Shown: positions 1 through 12,120 of the stretch, in pieces
Numbering within the stretch: the stretch's first letter is position 1
Layout: each line of letters opens with the position of its first letter
NCBI GenBank assembly: GCA_020091685.1
Contig: CM034600.1
Location: forward strand, 4,663,837 to 4,727,836
Direction: 5' to 3'
DNA length: 64,000 nt
Source of the DNA: Lutjanus erythropterus
Taxonomy: Eukaryota > Chordata > Actinopteri > Lutjaniformes > Lutjanidae
Notes under the pieces: generated by a model
Seen by the model: the letters and a program-made list of their open reading frames with translations, nothing else
What the model was told of the DNA's origin: nothing
Databases searched by the model: none
Made by a program: the position numbers and the translations under genes

Positions 1-2660
1 TGAAAACCACTGCTCTGGTCTTATTTTATGGCGTCCAACACCTGAATACTGTCTAATAAAATTCTTTAGGGCCTCACATATTAAAACTAGAGGCACTTAA
101 CTGATATTACACAACACTGACAGTTCATCATCTTTTTAAAGGGCATCTCCATCTGTGCTTTTCAAATGGAAACCTCCTCTCAGCTGTTTGCAGTGGTGTA
201 AGTTGCGGTACTGATGGGCACTAGGGAGTTTATATGTATGTCATCACGCAGAATTCTACGGTTTGTCACGGGAAGAGCTTTGGAGAAATAGCATTTTGGC
301 GCTAAAATAGACAAACTTCGACCTTAATTTAAATGTTTGGATTTGAATACATCAGGAACACTAATGTGAAGATACTGAATGTTATGAAACTAAAAATGTT
401 ATTAATTCACCCAACCTTAAAGTCGATATCCAAACTTGACAAAAGTTGCTTATTTACACATCCAGCAGTTACAAAATAGAGCTGCAATGATAACTTAATA
501 AATTGGTTAATCAATTGAAAGAAAAGTCATTCAGTCATTTTTGTTCAGGCAAAAATGTCAAACAGTTGCTGTTTCCAGCTTCTTAAATGTAACTTTTCTT
601 TGTCATTTATGATAGTAAATGAAGAGTCTTTGTATTTGGCCAAAAGATGCAAACAGGCATTTTTTCACTGTTTTTCAGCATTTTTTAGATTCAACTTTTT
701 ATTTGATTAGATGTCATTTTCTGGCCACGTTGGCCTAATATTCACTTTCCTTGTAGCTCAGTTTTGGTTTCCACCAACTCCTGAAGGAAATATCTGATTA
801 TTTACTCGCTAAATGCTCCACTGTGTAACTTGCCAGTGGCAAACTGTCTGCTGGTTGGTGTTTAATGAGCAGTGCTGAGCAGGTAATGTGCAGTTGGTTT
901 TTTAGAGCCTTTTTTCCTGAAAACAGCTGCCCATAGGACAGTGAAGTTGCTGACAGGTTAAACAATGAGCTGACTGACGCTATAATGCTTAAAGCTGAGG
1001 CGAGCTTCAGATTTGGTGATAATTCTCTGTAGGTTCAACACTTCATGTGATCCCTGTCACGGTGTTTTCACATTGTCATTGTCAATGAATTTATTGATCA
1101 GAGCAGCTTATCAACAGAACTCTTTTAATCTTGGCTTTTTATTGTGTTTTTTATCTTGTAATTTGTTAGGTTTAAAGTCTTATCTTTTTATCTGGACTTT
1201 GAGTTTGTACTAAAGTTTGAATTGGATTGAATCTTGCATTACAAACTGAGGTTTTTGTGTTTCATAAATCTGGGGATTTAGCAGTCAGGGAGGGTTTTGC
1301 AAAAATATTATGCATTATGGGTAGTGCAGGATTCTGAAATTTGCATTTTTTAATACAAATTATGTACATTAGCATTACCTTATGAACATTTGCAGTGTAT
1401 ATGTAATAATTTTTTTTCCAGTGGTGACTGTTAAACAGTTGGTTATTTCTTCCATTTTAAATATTATGGCTGGGACAGATTGACAGGAAAGCTCAGCTGT
1501 CTCTGACAGCTACACCCATGAGGGTAAACTTTTGGAGGTGAATTTAACAGGGGGTGAATTTCACCTCCACCAACAGTTCCCTGTTGCATTCTAAATGTTG
1601 AACCTCCACAAGATGCACAGTTTAAGAGGCTCACAAGCTAGTGGCTCTCTCCCAGGTACTGAAATCAGAGTTGTCATGTAAACCACAGGGGAACTGTGTA
1701 ATGTGAGAGGTGATACAAGAACTGCTTACAGACTGTAGAGATAAAGACAAAGATGAAGTGTTGATTTCCAAGGACAAAGGTTCGGTTCAGTTCCAGTAAA
1801 AGTATTATTTACTGCATGTTTTCTCAATGACACATCTGTTGAACATTCTGGATCATCAGTTCCTCCAAATGACACTAGATGGCAACAAAAGCCTATTCCA
1901 CGTTTCACTGATTTTGCATCAAGGTGGAAGCATCTATCTCTCTTTATTTCTCTATTATTGCTTTGTCTCTCTGCCCATCATGCACTACATTAAGTTAAAT
2001 TTTAAGTGTGAAATTCTCTCATTGGAAAGTCACAAATGTTATTGCACATGTTAATTTAATCTACCTAATCGCTCTTCGTACAATGACCTTTCATCTCTCC
2101 TGTTATTTTTATTACTTCAGGATTGGCAGTAGAGTGGCACAGTGACAGGGAGTATTTTATTGTAGTGTTATTATTTTAGTCTTCAGGGACGTTGCCAGAT
2201 GCCAAGAGCCGTTGACGTTCTTTGTCTCATCTGCTTTTGTAGGGATTATAAAAATATCATTGTATTGTTCCATGTGAAGTAATTAGCTTTATTTATTAAT
2301 TTAATTTAATTTAATTTAGTGTTTTCACTGCTGTCACTACCTGTGACGGTCCATACCTTGGTGTATGCTTGGAGTTCTTTGTTGGCTTAATAACACTCTT
2401 TGTATGAGTCACAGAAAGTTAGCTTTCTGTTGATAAATATTTCAGACAGCAGCGTTTCATTTGCATACATTTGGCTGTGGAGGTCAGCCCACTTTCAAAC
2501 TTATTAGTAACAATTGCACTTCCAACACAATTGCCACAACAAGGTGAAAGACTCACATCATATGTACATAGAAGGTGCAGAGTGAGCAGCAGGGTAGCAG
2601 AACAGCAACTTCAGTGCTTGGGATGTGTTCAAGTACAGTTTTCAGTGTAGGTCATTTGAG
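1..2660. other. Noncoding flank or upstream intron, no gene seen
   Basis: No open frame here has codon structure, flanking splice sites or similarity that I recognise. It is AT-rich sequence with a short TTTAA tandem run at about 2298-2318 and a repeat fragment near 478-640 listed separately. If the chchd6 gene extends upstream, this is probably its intron. Confidence 0.5.
478..640. repeat. Fragment of a dispersed fish repeat (AGAGCTGCAATGA terminus)
   Basis: The block starts AGAGCTGCAATGA and continues with an AT-rich 'attggttaatcaattga' segment and 'ccagcttcttaaatgt'. I recognise this arrangement from a common teleost interspersed repeat. A reverse-complement terminus (TCATTGCAGCTCT) appears at 23549-23561, suggesting a second partial copy there. 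No complete pair of ends or target duplication is visible, so only a fragment is claimed. Confidence 0.4.
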
Positions 2661-2673
2661 TTTAGTGAGCTTT

Positions 2674-3186
2674 TAGGCCTGGGCAATAAAACAATTGTTA
2701 TACAGTATGTATTGGCACCAGTATCAATTAGAAAATTGTTTAATGAAGTGATCAAAAGTTTCAGTTAAATGCATTAAATGCAAACCACCATGAAAGTACA
2801 TAACAAATACCCCCTGGCTCATAGACAGCCATTCATATCCCTTGATAATGGAGCATGGACTACAAGTGACACTCAGACAGGCAATCGTATAACAGATGTG
2901 TTGTTCAGTAGCACCATCGACATGTGATGGGAACAGCGTGGAGTGACAAAATGAGTGCTGACAGTGAGGAAACTGTTAATGAAAAAAGTCACTTCATATA
3001 ACCTTTGTGCCTTGGTAAATAAAGTGGTTCAATTCAAAGTAAGGCAGTTAAATTCAGTATCAAATGGTTAAATTCAACCTGTTTTTCCTTCTTTATTAAA
3101 AAATAGGTAATTAAAAATTAACAATAATTATCTATATCTAATAAACTGAAAATATTTTATCATGATAAATACATGGCCCAGCCCTA
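2674..3186. mobile_element. MITE with hAT-like termini (TAGGcCTGGGC)
   Basis: The left end reads TAGGCCTGGGCAATAAA. The right end, reverse complemented, reads TAGGGCTGGGCCATGTA, giving short imperfect terminal inverted repeats about 513 bp apart. The interior is AT-rich with no coding capacity. This terminus type belongs to non-autonomous hAT elements common in fish. A candidate 8-bp flank match (TTTAGTGA at 2661-2668 and TTCAGTGA at 3189-3196) is offset by a few bases from the termini, so the exact boundaries are unsure. Confidence 0.55.
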
Positions 3187-4119
3187 AATTCAGTGAAATA
3201 ATTATATTACAGTGATTTTGTTTAAAGGGCTGCTGCAGCCATTCAGTATTGTGCTGCAATAAAGTTGGGAAACTAACACATGACACCAAAAGAATGGTTT
3301 AAATCAAAGCGGCAGAGCCCCAAGATATCTCCATTTTTAGCTCCTAGCATGGGTGAAGCTTCAAAACCACTATATCCTACGTTTCCTATAGTCCAAATCA
3401 GTAGCATCTTCCATTAGACCCTCCTTGTTTGGTGAACGCCCACATCTTTCTAATTTTCCATGTTTGTGATGCAGGCGTTTTGTCAAAGATGTACCTGATG
3501 ACATTGCTATGACATCATCACAGTTATTGCATAATTTTGTTTCATTATGGTCCTGTGTTTGGTTTAAAAATTAGTTATTGTGAAAATATATCACATCTTC
3601 ACTCTATATTTTCCCATAATCATCACTGTTAGAAATGTGTTCTGGGACTGTACACAGTCTGTGCTTGTTTAGATTATTCTGTGTACACATCTACTGTATT
3701 GATGTACTTGTCATCTAAGTACTATGTATCAAAAGCACTTGCACAGAATACCCGTCACGTCTGAGGAGTATTCCCCTGAGCATCACAAACTGCTGTTTTG
3801 CACCAACCCAAAATAGGGCCAGACGTAATGCGAAATTCTTAGTGCTTTACTCCCAGATGGGATTGTGAGGCGGCAGCACCACTCCAGAGCAAGATAGGGC
3901 TGGGATCCCTCTTGTCTGTTTGTCTGTTTGTCAAGCAGCCCTGCTGGAATGAGCCAGATGTTGGCTCTGATTGGACAAACCTGCCTCTCTTGTTTATACC
4001 TAAACCCATGTAATCAGCTGGAGATTCTGTGCTGATGGAGCGATGGTGTTGTCTCTCTCTTACACACTCAGGAAATTCATTCAGACTTTGGTTATGGGTG
4101 TAAGAGAAACAGCTGTGTT
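3187..4119. other. Noncoding stretch, nothing recognised
   Basis: Ordinary AT-rich intron-like or intergenic sequence. I see no convincing open frame, splice pair, RNA gene or repeat end. Confidence 0.45.
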
Positions 4120-4201
4120 CACACACACACAAACACACACTTACACACACACACTCACACTCACACACACACTTACACACACACACACACACACACACAC
4201 A
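4120..4201. repeat. Imperfect (CA)n microsatellite
   Basis: About 80 bp of CA dinucleotides interrupted by aaac, ttac and ctcac variants. The overlapping open frames on both strands (for example Cys-Val repeats on the minus strand) are products of the repeat and are not genes. Confidence 0.95.
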
Positions 4202-4780
4202 GAGGAGAGAAGCAGACTGAGGCAGATGGGGACATGCTTCATTATAGCAGTACATATGAGCTGGTGAGTAGTTTGATGTTTTATCATGTACTCCTCTGAC
4301 TGCTTATTTAGTCAGACATATGGTAATACACTGCTATTATGCCATTTAGATGAGTGAAAAACAGTTTAAATGAGTTGCTTTGTTTAGCGCGCAGGTTTTG
4401 TCTTGAATTTCAATAAATCTACATCCTTGAAGTCATTTAAGGATTATTGCTGTGTGAATATAAAACACACTATGCGTTTATTTAATATGGATACATATGG
4501 ATACATAGAGCAGAAAATAAAGTATGTACAGCACAGTAATAGTAAGGTATACGCCACTCAAAACAGGTTTCTCTTTCACTCTGTTGGTGATGTAAGGGAA
4601 CCTATCTTATGAAAGAAACATGATTTTAAAAAACGTGTTTATTGGCTCCAAATAGGGATTAAAATGAGATATGGGCCTACATGTCTTTTGGGCAGAGTAG
4701 TAGGAGAAGTGTGAGTGAGAGTTAGACAAGACTAGACATTACAACAGCTTTTATTTGGCAAAGAAAAAAAAACAACTGAT

Positions 4781-6040
4781 CTGTGTCATGATTGGCTGTT
4801 GTGAAATCCCCCTGTGCTGTAATTGACTACTGTAAAATCTCCCTGCCCTCTGATTGGCTGTTGTAAAATCCCCCTGTATTGTGATTGACTGTTGGAAGAC
4901 CCCCCTCTACTCTGATTGCTGGGAAATCCCCTTCTGTTGTGATTGGCTGTTGTAAATCCGCCTGTGTTGTGATTGACTTTTGGAAAAAACATCTTTGCTG
5001 TGATTGGCTGTTGGAGAATCCCTGTGCTGTTATAGGCTCTTGTAAATTCGCCCTGTGCAGTGATTTGCTGTTGTAAAATATCCCTATATTGTGATTGGCT
5101 ATTGGAAAATCCCCCTGTGCTGTTATTGGCTGTTGGAAAGTTCCCTGTGCTGTGATTGGCTGTTGGAACATCCCCCTGTGCCATCATTGGCTGTTGGAAA
5201 ATCCCCCTGTGCTGTGATTGGCTATTGGGAAATCTCCGTATATTATGATTGGCTGTTGGAAAATGCCCCTGTGCTGTTATTGGTTGTTGGAAAATCCCCC
5301 TGTGATGTGTTTGGCTGTTGGAAAATCCCCCTATGATGTGATTGGCTGTTGTAAAATCCCCCTGTGCTGTGATTGGTTGTTGGAAAATCCCCTTTATTCT
5401 GATTGGCTGCTGGAAAATCTCCCTGTGATGTGATTGGCTGTTTGAAAATCCCCCAGTGCTGTGATTGGCTGCTGGAAAATCCCCCTGCGACGTGATTGGT
5501 TCTTGGAAAATACCCCTGTGCTGTGATTGGCTGTTGGACAATCCCCCTCTATTCTGATTGGCTGTTGGAAAATCCCCCTGTTATGTGGTTGGCTATTGGA
5601 AAATCTCTCTGTACTCTGATTGGCTGCTGGAAAATCCCCCTGTGACTTGATTAGTTGTTGGAAAATACCCCTGTGCTGTGATTGGCTGTTGGACAATCCC
5701 CCTGCGCTGTGATTGGCTCTTGGATAATGCCCCTTATTCTGATTGGCTGCTGGAAAATCCCACTGTGACGTGATTGGCTGTTGGAAAATGCCCCTGTGAC
5801 GTGATTGGCTGTTGGAAAATGCCCGTGAGCTGTGATTGGCTGTTGGAAAATCCCCCTGTGACGTAATTGGCTGTTGGAAAATGCTCCTGTGTCATGATTG
5901 GCAGTTGGAAAATTTCTTCCATTTTATGATTGGTTGTTGGGAAAAAAAAACAACTGTGTTGTGACTGACTGTTGGAAAATTCCACTGTATTGTGATTGCC
6001 TGTTGTAAAACCCACCTCTTTTGTGATTGGCTCTCATGAA
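4781..6040. repeat. 31-bp-period minisatellite, about 40 units, each with a CCAAT box
   Basis: A tandem array with unit core GATTGGCTGTTGGAAAATCC followed by CCCTGTGCTGT. The distance between successive GATTGGC starts is 31 bp in the well-preserved centre. Units diverge in the ccctgtg(c/a)tgt part and by small indels, while ATTGGCTGTTGGAAAAT is the most constant part. The reverse strand of each unit carries AGCCAATCA, which matches the NF-Y/CCAAT-box consensus RRCCAATSR. Long minus-strand open frames here (up to 251 codons, periodic Asn-Ser-Gln-Ser) arise because the unit lacks stops in some frames. They are not evidence of a protein. Confidence 0.95.
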
Positions 6041-8739
6041 AACGACCTGTACTTTGATTTATTGTATTGATGAGTCAGTATCGATCGATTGATTGAACTT
6101 CAGTTTTCATGAGATGCTTCCTTTATACAGGCCCTTGTACTAAAAACGTATGAATTAATGGAAAACTTAACACTCATAAGAATTTCTCAATTGTAGTGGG
6201 GCATTTCCATCAGAAATAAAGTTAATCCACTGGGCCTTCACTTCACTTGTGTTGATTCTTGTAGCCAACACCAGAGAACCTCTACATCCTGCAACACATT
6301 TTGGATGTTGTATTGGAGTTGGCATTACAAAGAAAAGCAGTTGTTACTGAATGTAACTGTAGTTCTATGTGTTTAACCCTTTACCTCCATGTTATCTCAA
6401 TCTACAAAAACAAGGAGCAACAAAAATAAGAACAGCAAAGGGTAAGGTAGGAAAAGAGAAGATGCAATGCAGTAGAGGGGTTAAAAAAGAAAGGAGGACT
6501 GGAAAAAGAGAGAGAAGGAGGGGGAGCGTTGGGAAATGAGGGTGCAGAACTGATGGGGAGATGGCAGGAGTGGCATTGAGGGAAATGGAGGGAAAGAGGT
6601 GAGTGAAGGTGGGGTACAGATAAGCCTGCAGTTGTATCAGTAATTGTAATCTGCAGGAGCTGACATGGTTCTGCATGTAAAGCTATTAAACTGGCTGTGT
6701 GCTCAAAAGCCAGCTTCCCTCGCTGCACTGTCAGATAGTCGGTGGGTAAGATGAGCTGAGTGAGCAGGCGCACAGATGAGGAGTCCAGTAAATCTCAGTG
6801 CTGAGAAAAGAGCGGACATAAGAGTTGGCTTTTTATCTACAATTATTAGAGAAAATGTTGCTGCAAAATCAGCCAGAATCTAGCACACTTACAGTGGTCT
6901 GTAATTGACGAAAAGTCACATTTTCACATAAGGGATGAGTATGCTATAGCTCACTGAAGCAGTTAATGGGTAATACTGTGTCATCATGCTAAATATATTT
7001 TTAAACTAATGTAAATATGGCTTGGAGAATTTAAAGGAGTCACGGTGTTCCTCACTGGACTAGGACGCACGTTTTATGATTGCAAAATCAGTGTTCTCCG
7101 CAAGTACCATGACTAAACATCTGGATCTGTTCCTTAAGTCTCTAATCCTGGGTTATGCCAGCAACGATTAAGTTTTAAACCTGATGAAATAGTGGTTTAA
7201 CTTTAGATTACGTTGCACTAAACTGCTTAAAATAGCTTAAAAATGGGAAAGATTAAATATAAACCTTTTTAAACCTAAGTTTAGTTTTCACTCTAAATTT
7301 ATATTAAATTTAATTCTGTTGCACCAAAACTCCAATTTAAAATGTGATCCAGTGTTAACTTCAAATTTACATTTGAAGAGGTTTAACTTTTAAAATGACT
7401 GCCTTTTTGAGATGGATTTACCAAATAATGAAGTTCATTGAAGAAAGTTGCAGGATAAACTCAACTCAGTTGAGTTTCATGAGTGTCTTTTTTTCCTTAC
7501 TGTGCTGTTTTTCGTTTTTAATTTTCAATTTTTTGGCCATATTGCTCCATTAATGTGTTGTTCTCAAAGGAGGAGAAAATAGAGCTCTAAGTTAGCCTAC
7601 TTATCTTAGTTATCTAACTTTTTAGCTAGTTTTCTAGCAATACGACATTAGGTCACTTACTTAAACTAGCTAGCAAACAATAGTAGGCAATGTAATGTTT
7701 GTTTTTTACTTTTTATCTTGCTAGGAAATAATTATTGTCAGATGTGTGATTATACTGTTTAATTTAAAAAAAAAAATATTTAACTTGACTTTTTCACTAG
7801 CTTGCAAAAGATGTAATGTTTTTGTATAAGAATAGAGAGCAGCTGAAAGTTAACATTCCCCCTCCCCGTTTATTTATTTCTATATTTTAATTTCAGTAAG
7901 AAAGTGTCTTCATATTGATTAAATGCTACTTTACATCATTTTGGTTTACATCAAGACATTTGCATTCACTGAACAGAAATAAGTTTTTAATTGTGCAGTA
8001 GAGTTCTACTTAATTTTGCATCTGCATTTGCTCCTGTTAAACCTAGTTTTGCTGAATTCTGATTTAAACCAAACTTAGATTAAATTGGTGCAAGACAGTC
8101 TAATTATTTAATTCTCACTGACTGTAATGATTATCTGACTGTCAATTGCACCGAACTAACGCCAACTTAGCCTGATCTTGAACACCAGTCATGAGTAGAT
8201 ATGAAGATGTTTCACATGAACACTGTCAACAAAACACCCTTTCATACTGGAAACTTAATTGTCATTTAGATCAGAGACCTGTCCAACACATGGTCTCAGC
8301 ACTATATCTCCTGGCTAAAAGCAATGTTGGCAGCATCTTATTTTGGTAATGATCGTAAAATCATTATGAATCACGAGCCACTAAAAATACCAACTCAAAT
8401 GGATATAGTTAAATTGCATTATGTTACATTGCAGCTGAATAGATAGGACACTTTGACATGTCACAGTAGAAAAAGACAGGTGTAAATAATCAATAAATGT
8501 TGGCAGAGTTTCAGTTTTTGTACATGCTGACTCACTGTCACTCTTGAATAGAACAGAGCTAAGCTATTTCCTGACATGTGACCGGTGTGTTTTGGCAGTT
8601 GCTGAAATTATTTTGGCTTTTCCTGGTTGTAAAGGCTGCATCACAGTCAAGTGATGTAATTCTCTGAACTTACCCCATTACATTATATCCACATCACTAA
8701 AGATTATTTCTCACAATTTCCATTGTATTAATATTTTAT
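6041..8739. other. Noncoding stretch with weak repeat-like segments
   Basis: No gene is supported. A purine-rich block (about 6470-6600) creates artefactual minus-strand frames. Segments near 7200-7380 and 8030-8100 share 'tttaaacctaagttta' / 'ttgcacc' vocabulary in opposite orientation, which could be the decayed ends of a MITE, but the boundaries cannot be fixed. Confidence 0.4.
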
Positions 8740-8744
8740 GGAAG

Positions 8745-8834
8745 CACCAATAGTCATCACTTAAGTATTGTCGAAAATACTGTGATATTGTGTCAAAAAG
8801 ATTGTGATATTTGATTTTGTCTTGCCTAGCCCTA
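8745..8834. mobile_element. One end of a hAT-like MITE
   Basis: The right edge, reverse complemented, begins TTAGGGCTAGGCAAGAC and continues with tandem 'aaatatcacaat' / 'aatatcacagta' motifs, typical of fish non-autonomous hAT ends. No matching left end was found nearby, so the copy is taken as truncated. Confidence 0.4.
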
Positions 8835-8835
8835 A

Positions 8836-11800
8836 TTCAAATGAAATGAAATAAAATATGTATATCATAGCCTAAAAACTTAAAGCTACTATTTATGAGT
8901 CACATCGGCCTGCCCTGCCTGTCTTCCATCTTTATACAGTCACTGCTCTGATCACTCTGATTGAGATCCTGATTGTGGCTGCTGAGGTTCTCAATATGGA
9001 AAAAAAAAGGCAAGAACAACATCATAATTTTTAGCAGTTAACCCTGTTTGGTAGTACATTTAACATACAGTATGTTTCCAGTTGAAAAAAACTTGGTCTT
9101 TTTAATATTGCTGATTTTCTTCACCCCACAGAACTACATTAGACCTCGTCTCATAGTCATTTAGAAAGTATTAAAACAAATATAAACATTAAAGAGGAAT
9201 AAGTGTCATAGGAAAGAGGGAGCAGTCAGAGTAAAAGGAGTAAAACCATAGATGGAGGAGAGGATGAGCAGGAAAGAGGAGCAGGAGGAGGAGGAGGAGG
9301 AGAAGGGCCAGTGGCCCATATTGTCCCACTCCTTCTTTTGTGTAGCTGCCTGGCTGTAATTATCAGTCAGATTATTATTGAGTGCTAATTTATTGCCTCG
9401 CTGGGAGCTATGTGTTAAATAAACGCAGCAGAGTAAATAAAGAGAGGGGGGAAGGAGGGAACGGGAGAACAGACTGCTGCTGCTATCAGATGGCAACACA
9501 GCGCACACACTGCCCACGGGGGAAGAGTGAGACGTGTGAGTTTATATTTATACGTGTCTGTCTGTCCCAGGCATGCTTGCAAGCCCAAACACCAGTGTTC
9601 CATGCCCATGTGTTGTGTTGATGATCCATTGGACTGTTAACATTGGTGCGCTGCCCTCAGATGCTCTCTTCATGTGTTCCTTCTGTACTGGATCAGGGAG
9701 TTGGCCCTCCATAACTGATATCACTGTGATGTCTACCCGGCAGACACACTGACTAACAGCTCAGCCAGCCGCCATCTGTTGTCCCTACAGCTTAGCCTCA
9801 AAACCTGCAGCACGGTATGGCTGTTGTAGAGCAGAGCTGAAGCACTGTAAAAAATATGTTCTGCTTTAACTGAGTTTGAGTAGTGGGCAGATTTAATGTA
9901 GAATATTTCTGTTTGTAGTTTGGTTTGGCTCTGTTTATCAGAGTCTGGCATTGTTTTAATAGCACTGATACAATACCTTTTCTGTTTCTTTAACAATTCC
10001 AAAATGTAATTTTCAATACCTTTCTGAATGAAATATAGACGTGTTAAAACTTTCTTCAAGGTAACACTTAGTTGTTTGCTTGTGCTTGTTTTTGTCACTG
10101 ACGGGCTCAGATTGTTATTTTAAGTGTCTGGCAACATTATGGAAAGGACCGCAACGGTGTGAGACCTTTTTCTTAGGAGTAAGATACATTTTGTTTTACC
10201 AGAAACTGATGATTTGTTGCTCTCGCAACTTGTCAGACTCCTTCGAACACGACTGAAACAAAATAAACCTCACCAAAAACGTCTTGGTTCAGAAAGACAT
10301 GTAAAGTCTGATGTTTTCACATCACAGATAATGAAAAAAGACATTAAACACAGATCTTACTGGTAAAATCTATTTAGGCAGATATGTCGAATATTCGTAT
10401 TTGATGGCCAAATCTGATTTGACTAAAAAGAAAGGATAGTCGTTGAACAAAAGAAGCCAATATTCTTAAATGTCACTTTTGTAATACTGGCAGCCTTACG
10501 GGAACTTTGCCTAAATAAAATAGTCCAGTTTAAATAAGTTCTGATCAAAGAATAAGTAGGCTACAGAAAATTATGAAACTAATCATAAATTTGACATCAG
10601 CTCTGCTTGACAGTTTTTGATACTCAACCAATTTGTTAGCATCAAATACATGTTAAGGTATTTTGTTGTAACCATTTTGGTACAATATGGTTGTGTGTTC
10701 AGTTGTCTTGGTCTGGACCAAAGCAGGAAGAGGTACACTGTGTCTTAGGATTATGGGTTAAACTCATAAGAAAGCTGTATACGGCTGCCAACTGCTGCCA
10801 GTGCCTTGCAGCCCAGAAAGCATAGTCCCCACAGACCACCATTATAAAAGAGACTTCTTTACAACTGTTGATGGGACACCTGCAACTGCAAAAAAGGTCA
10901 ATTATCTCTGTAGTATGACCTTTTTATCCATGGAGGTTTTATTTTTATAAAACTTTCTCAGAGCAGAGGAAAGCAGTTTTAATGTGCATTGGAAAATGTG
11001 CAAGCTGTAAAACCTCTTTTTGCTGCTCAGTGTGCAGTTTTCATTCAAGTGTGAATGGCTGGACGTTGGTATGCAGTTCTTATTATAAATCCATGGTTAC
11101 AGTAGCCCGATTGGACTTGTGGGTATTTCATTCACTGGATGGCTTTAATGACCCTTGTCATCAGTGCTACACAGACAAATCAGGGGGGATCAAAACGAGG
11201 TTTATTCATCTGGCTCGACAGCAGGTAATGCTGCACTTTACTGTGATCAAAGGCTCTATGTGTCCTCTCTGGTGGTCAGACAAAGCAAAGAGATCCCAGC
11301 TGGATACGAACATTAGCTGAGACTCCAAGTGGACTCTCTCTGTTATAAATGATGATGGGCTTCTTGAGACAGACGAGGCAGACAGCATGTCTCACCAGAA
11401 CATGATGGGGGACATCATCAGATTTGTTTAACTTTTGAATTCCCACAAGTCCAACATATCAGTCAGAGCTGGTTGTCTTCTTACCACTAATGAACCACAT
11501 CAGAGGTTCTTTTGGAGGCGGACCGACACCAACTTCTGAGTGTGGTTGCTTGGTCCATGCCAAGATGCAACTGGCAGTGGCACATGTAGTCGGACAGCTG
11601 CAGCCAGCTGGCAAAGATGAACCAATGAATGGCCAAAGCTGAAATGAAACAGTATGACACTTCTCACTGACTTCTTCCATATCATTTTAATAAGGTAACC
11701 TTTTACATTTAATACAAAGTGAGTCATTGTGTTTAAAAAACGTTGTGCCTTGCTGTAGACCATAGTTTCTCTTGTTATGATGGAACAAGAATTTACTAGG

Positions 11801-12080
11801 GCTACAGTTAACCAAAGAAAACGGACGGAAATTCTACCTACTCCTCAACCAATCCATTGGACAATGGGGGGAGTGAAATTCTTCACAGTATCTCTAGATT
11901 AACCAAATTGGTCACAGTGCACTAATTGTAGTCTGTCAGCCTAAATAGATGTTAATAATTCAAGTTACATATTGCAGGTTGAATTCCTTCAGTCTGACGA
12001 TTTCTTTTTCATGTGTAGCTATATCATTACCTGCAGGTTGTCTATCATGTAAATTTACATACAGCAGCAACACAAACACA

Positions 12081-12120
<40 letters not shown>

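Noticed and set aside
4202-4263. Possible exon ending GAGCTG|gtgagta, phase 0, after a CA repeat
   Set aside because: The donor is good, but the acceptor side is a CA array rather than a pyrimidine tract and the translation (GEKQTEADGDMLHYSSTYEL) does not match the CHCHD6/CHCHD3 N-terminal region that I know.
4786-5541. 251-codon open frame on the minus strand
   Set aside because: It is the 31-bp minisatellite read through a stop-free frame. The protein is a degenerate Asn-Ser-Gln repeat with parallel open frames in other phases.
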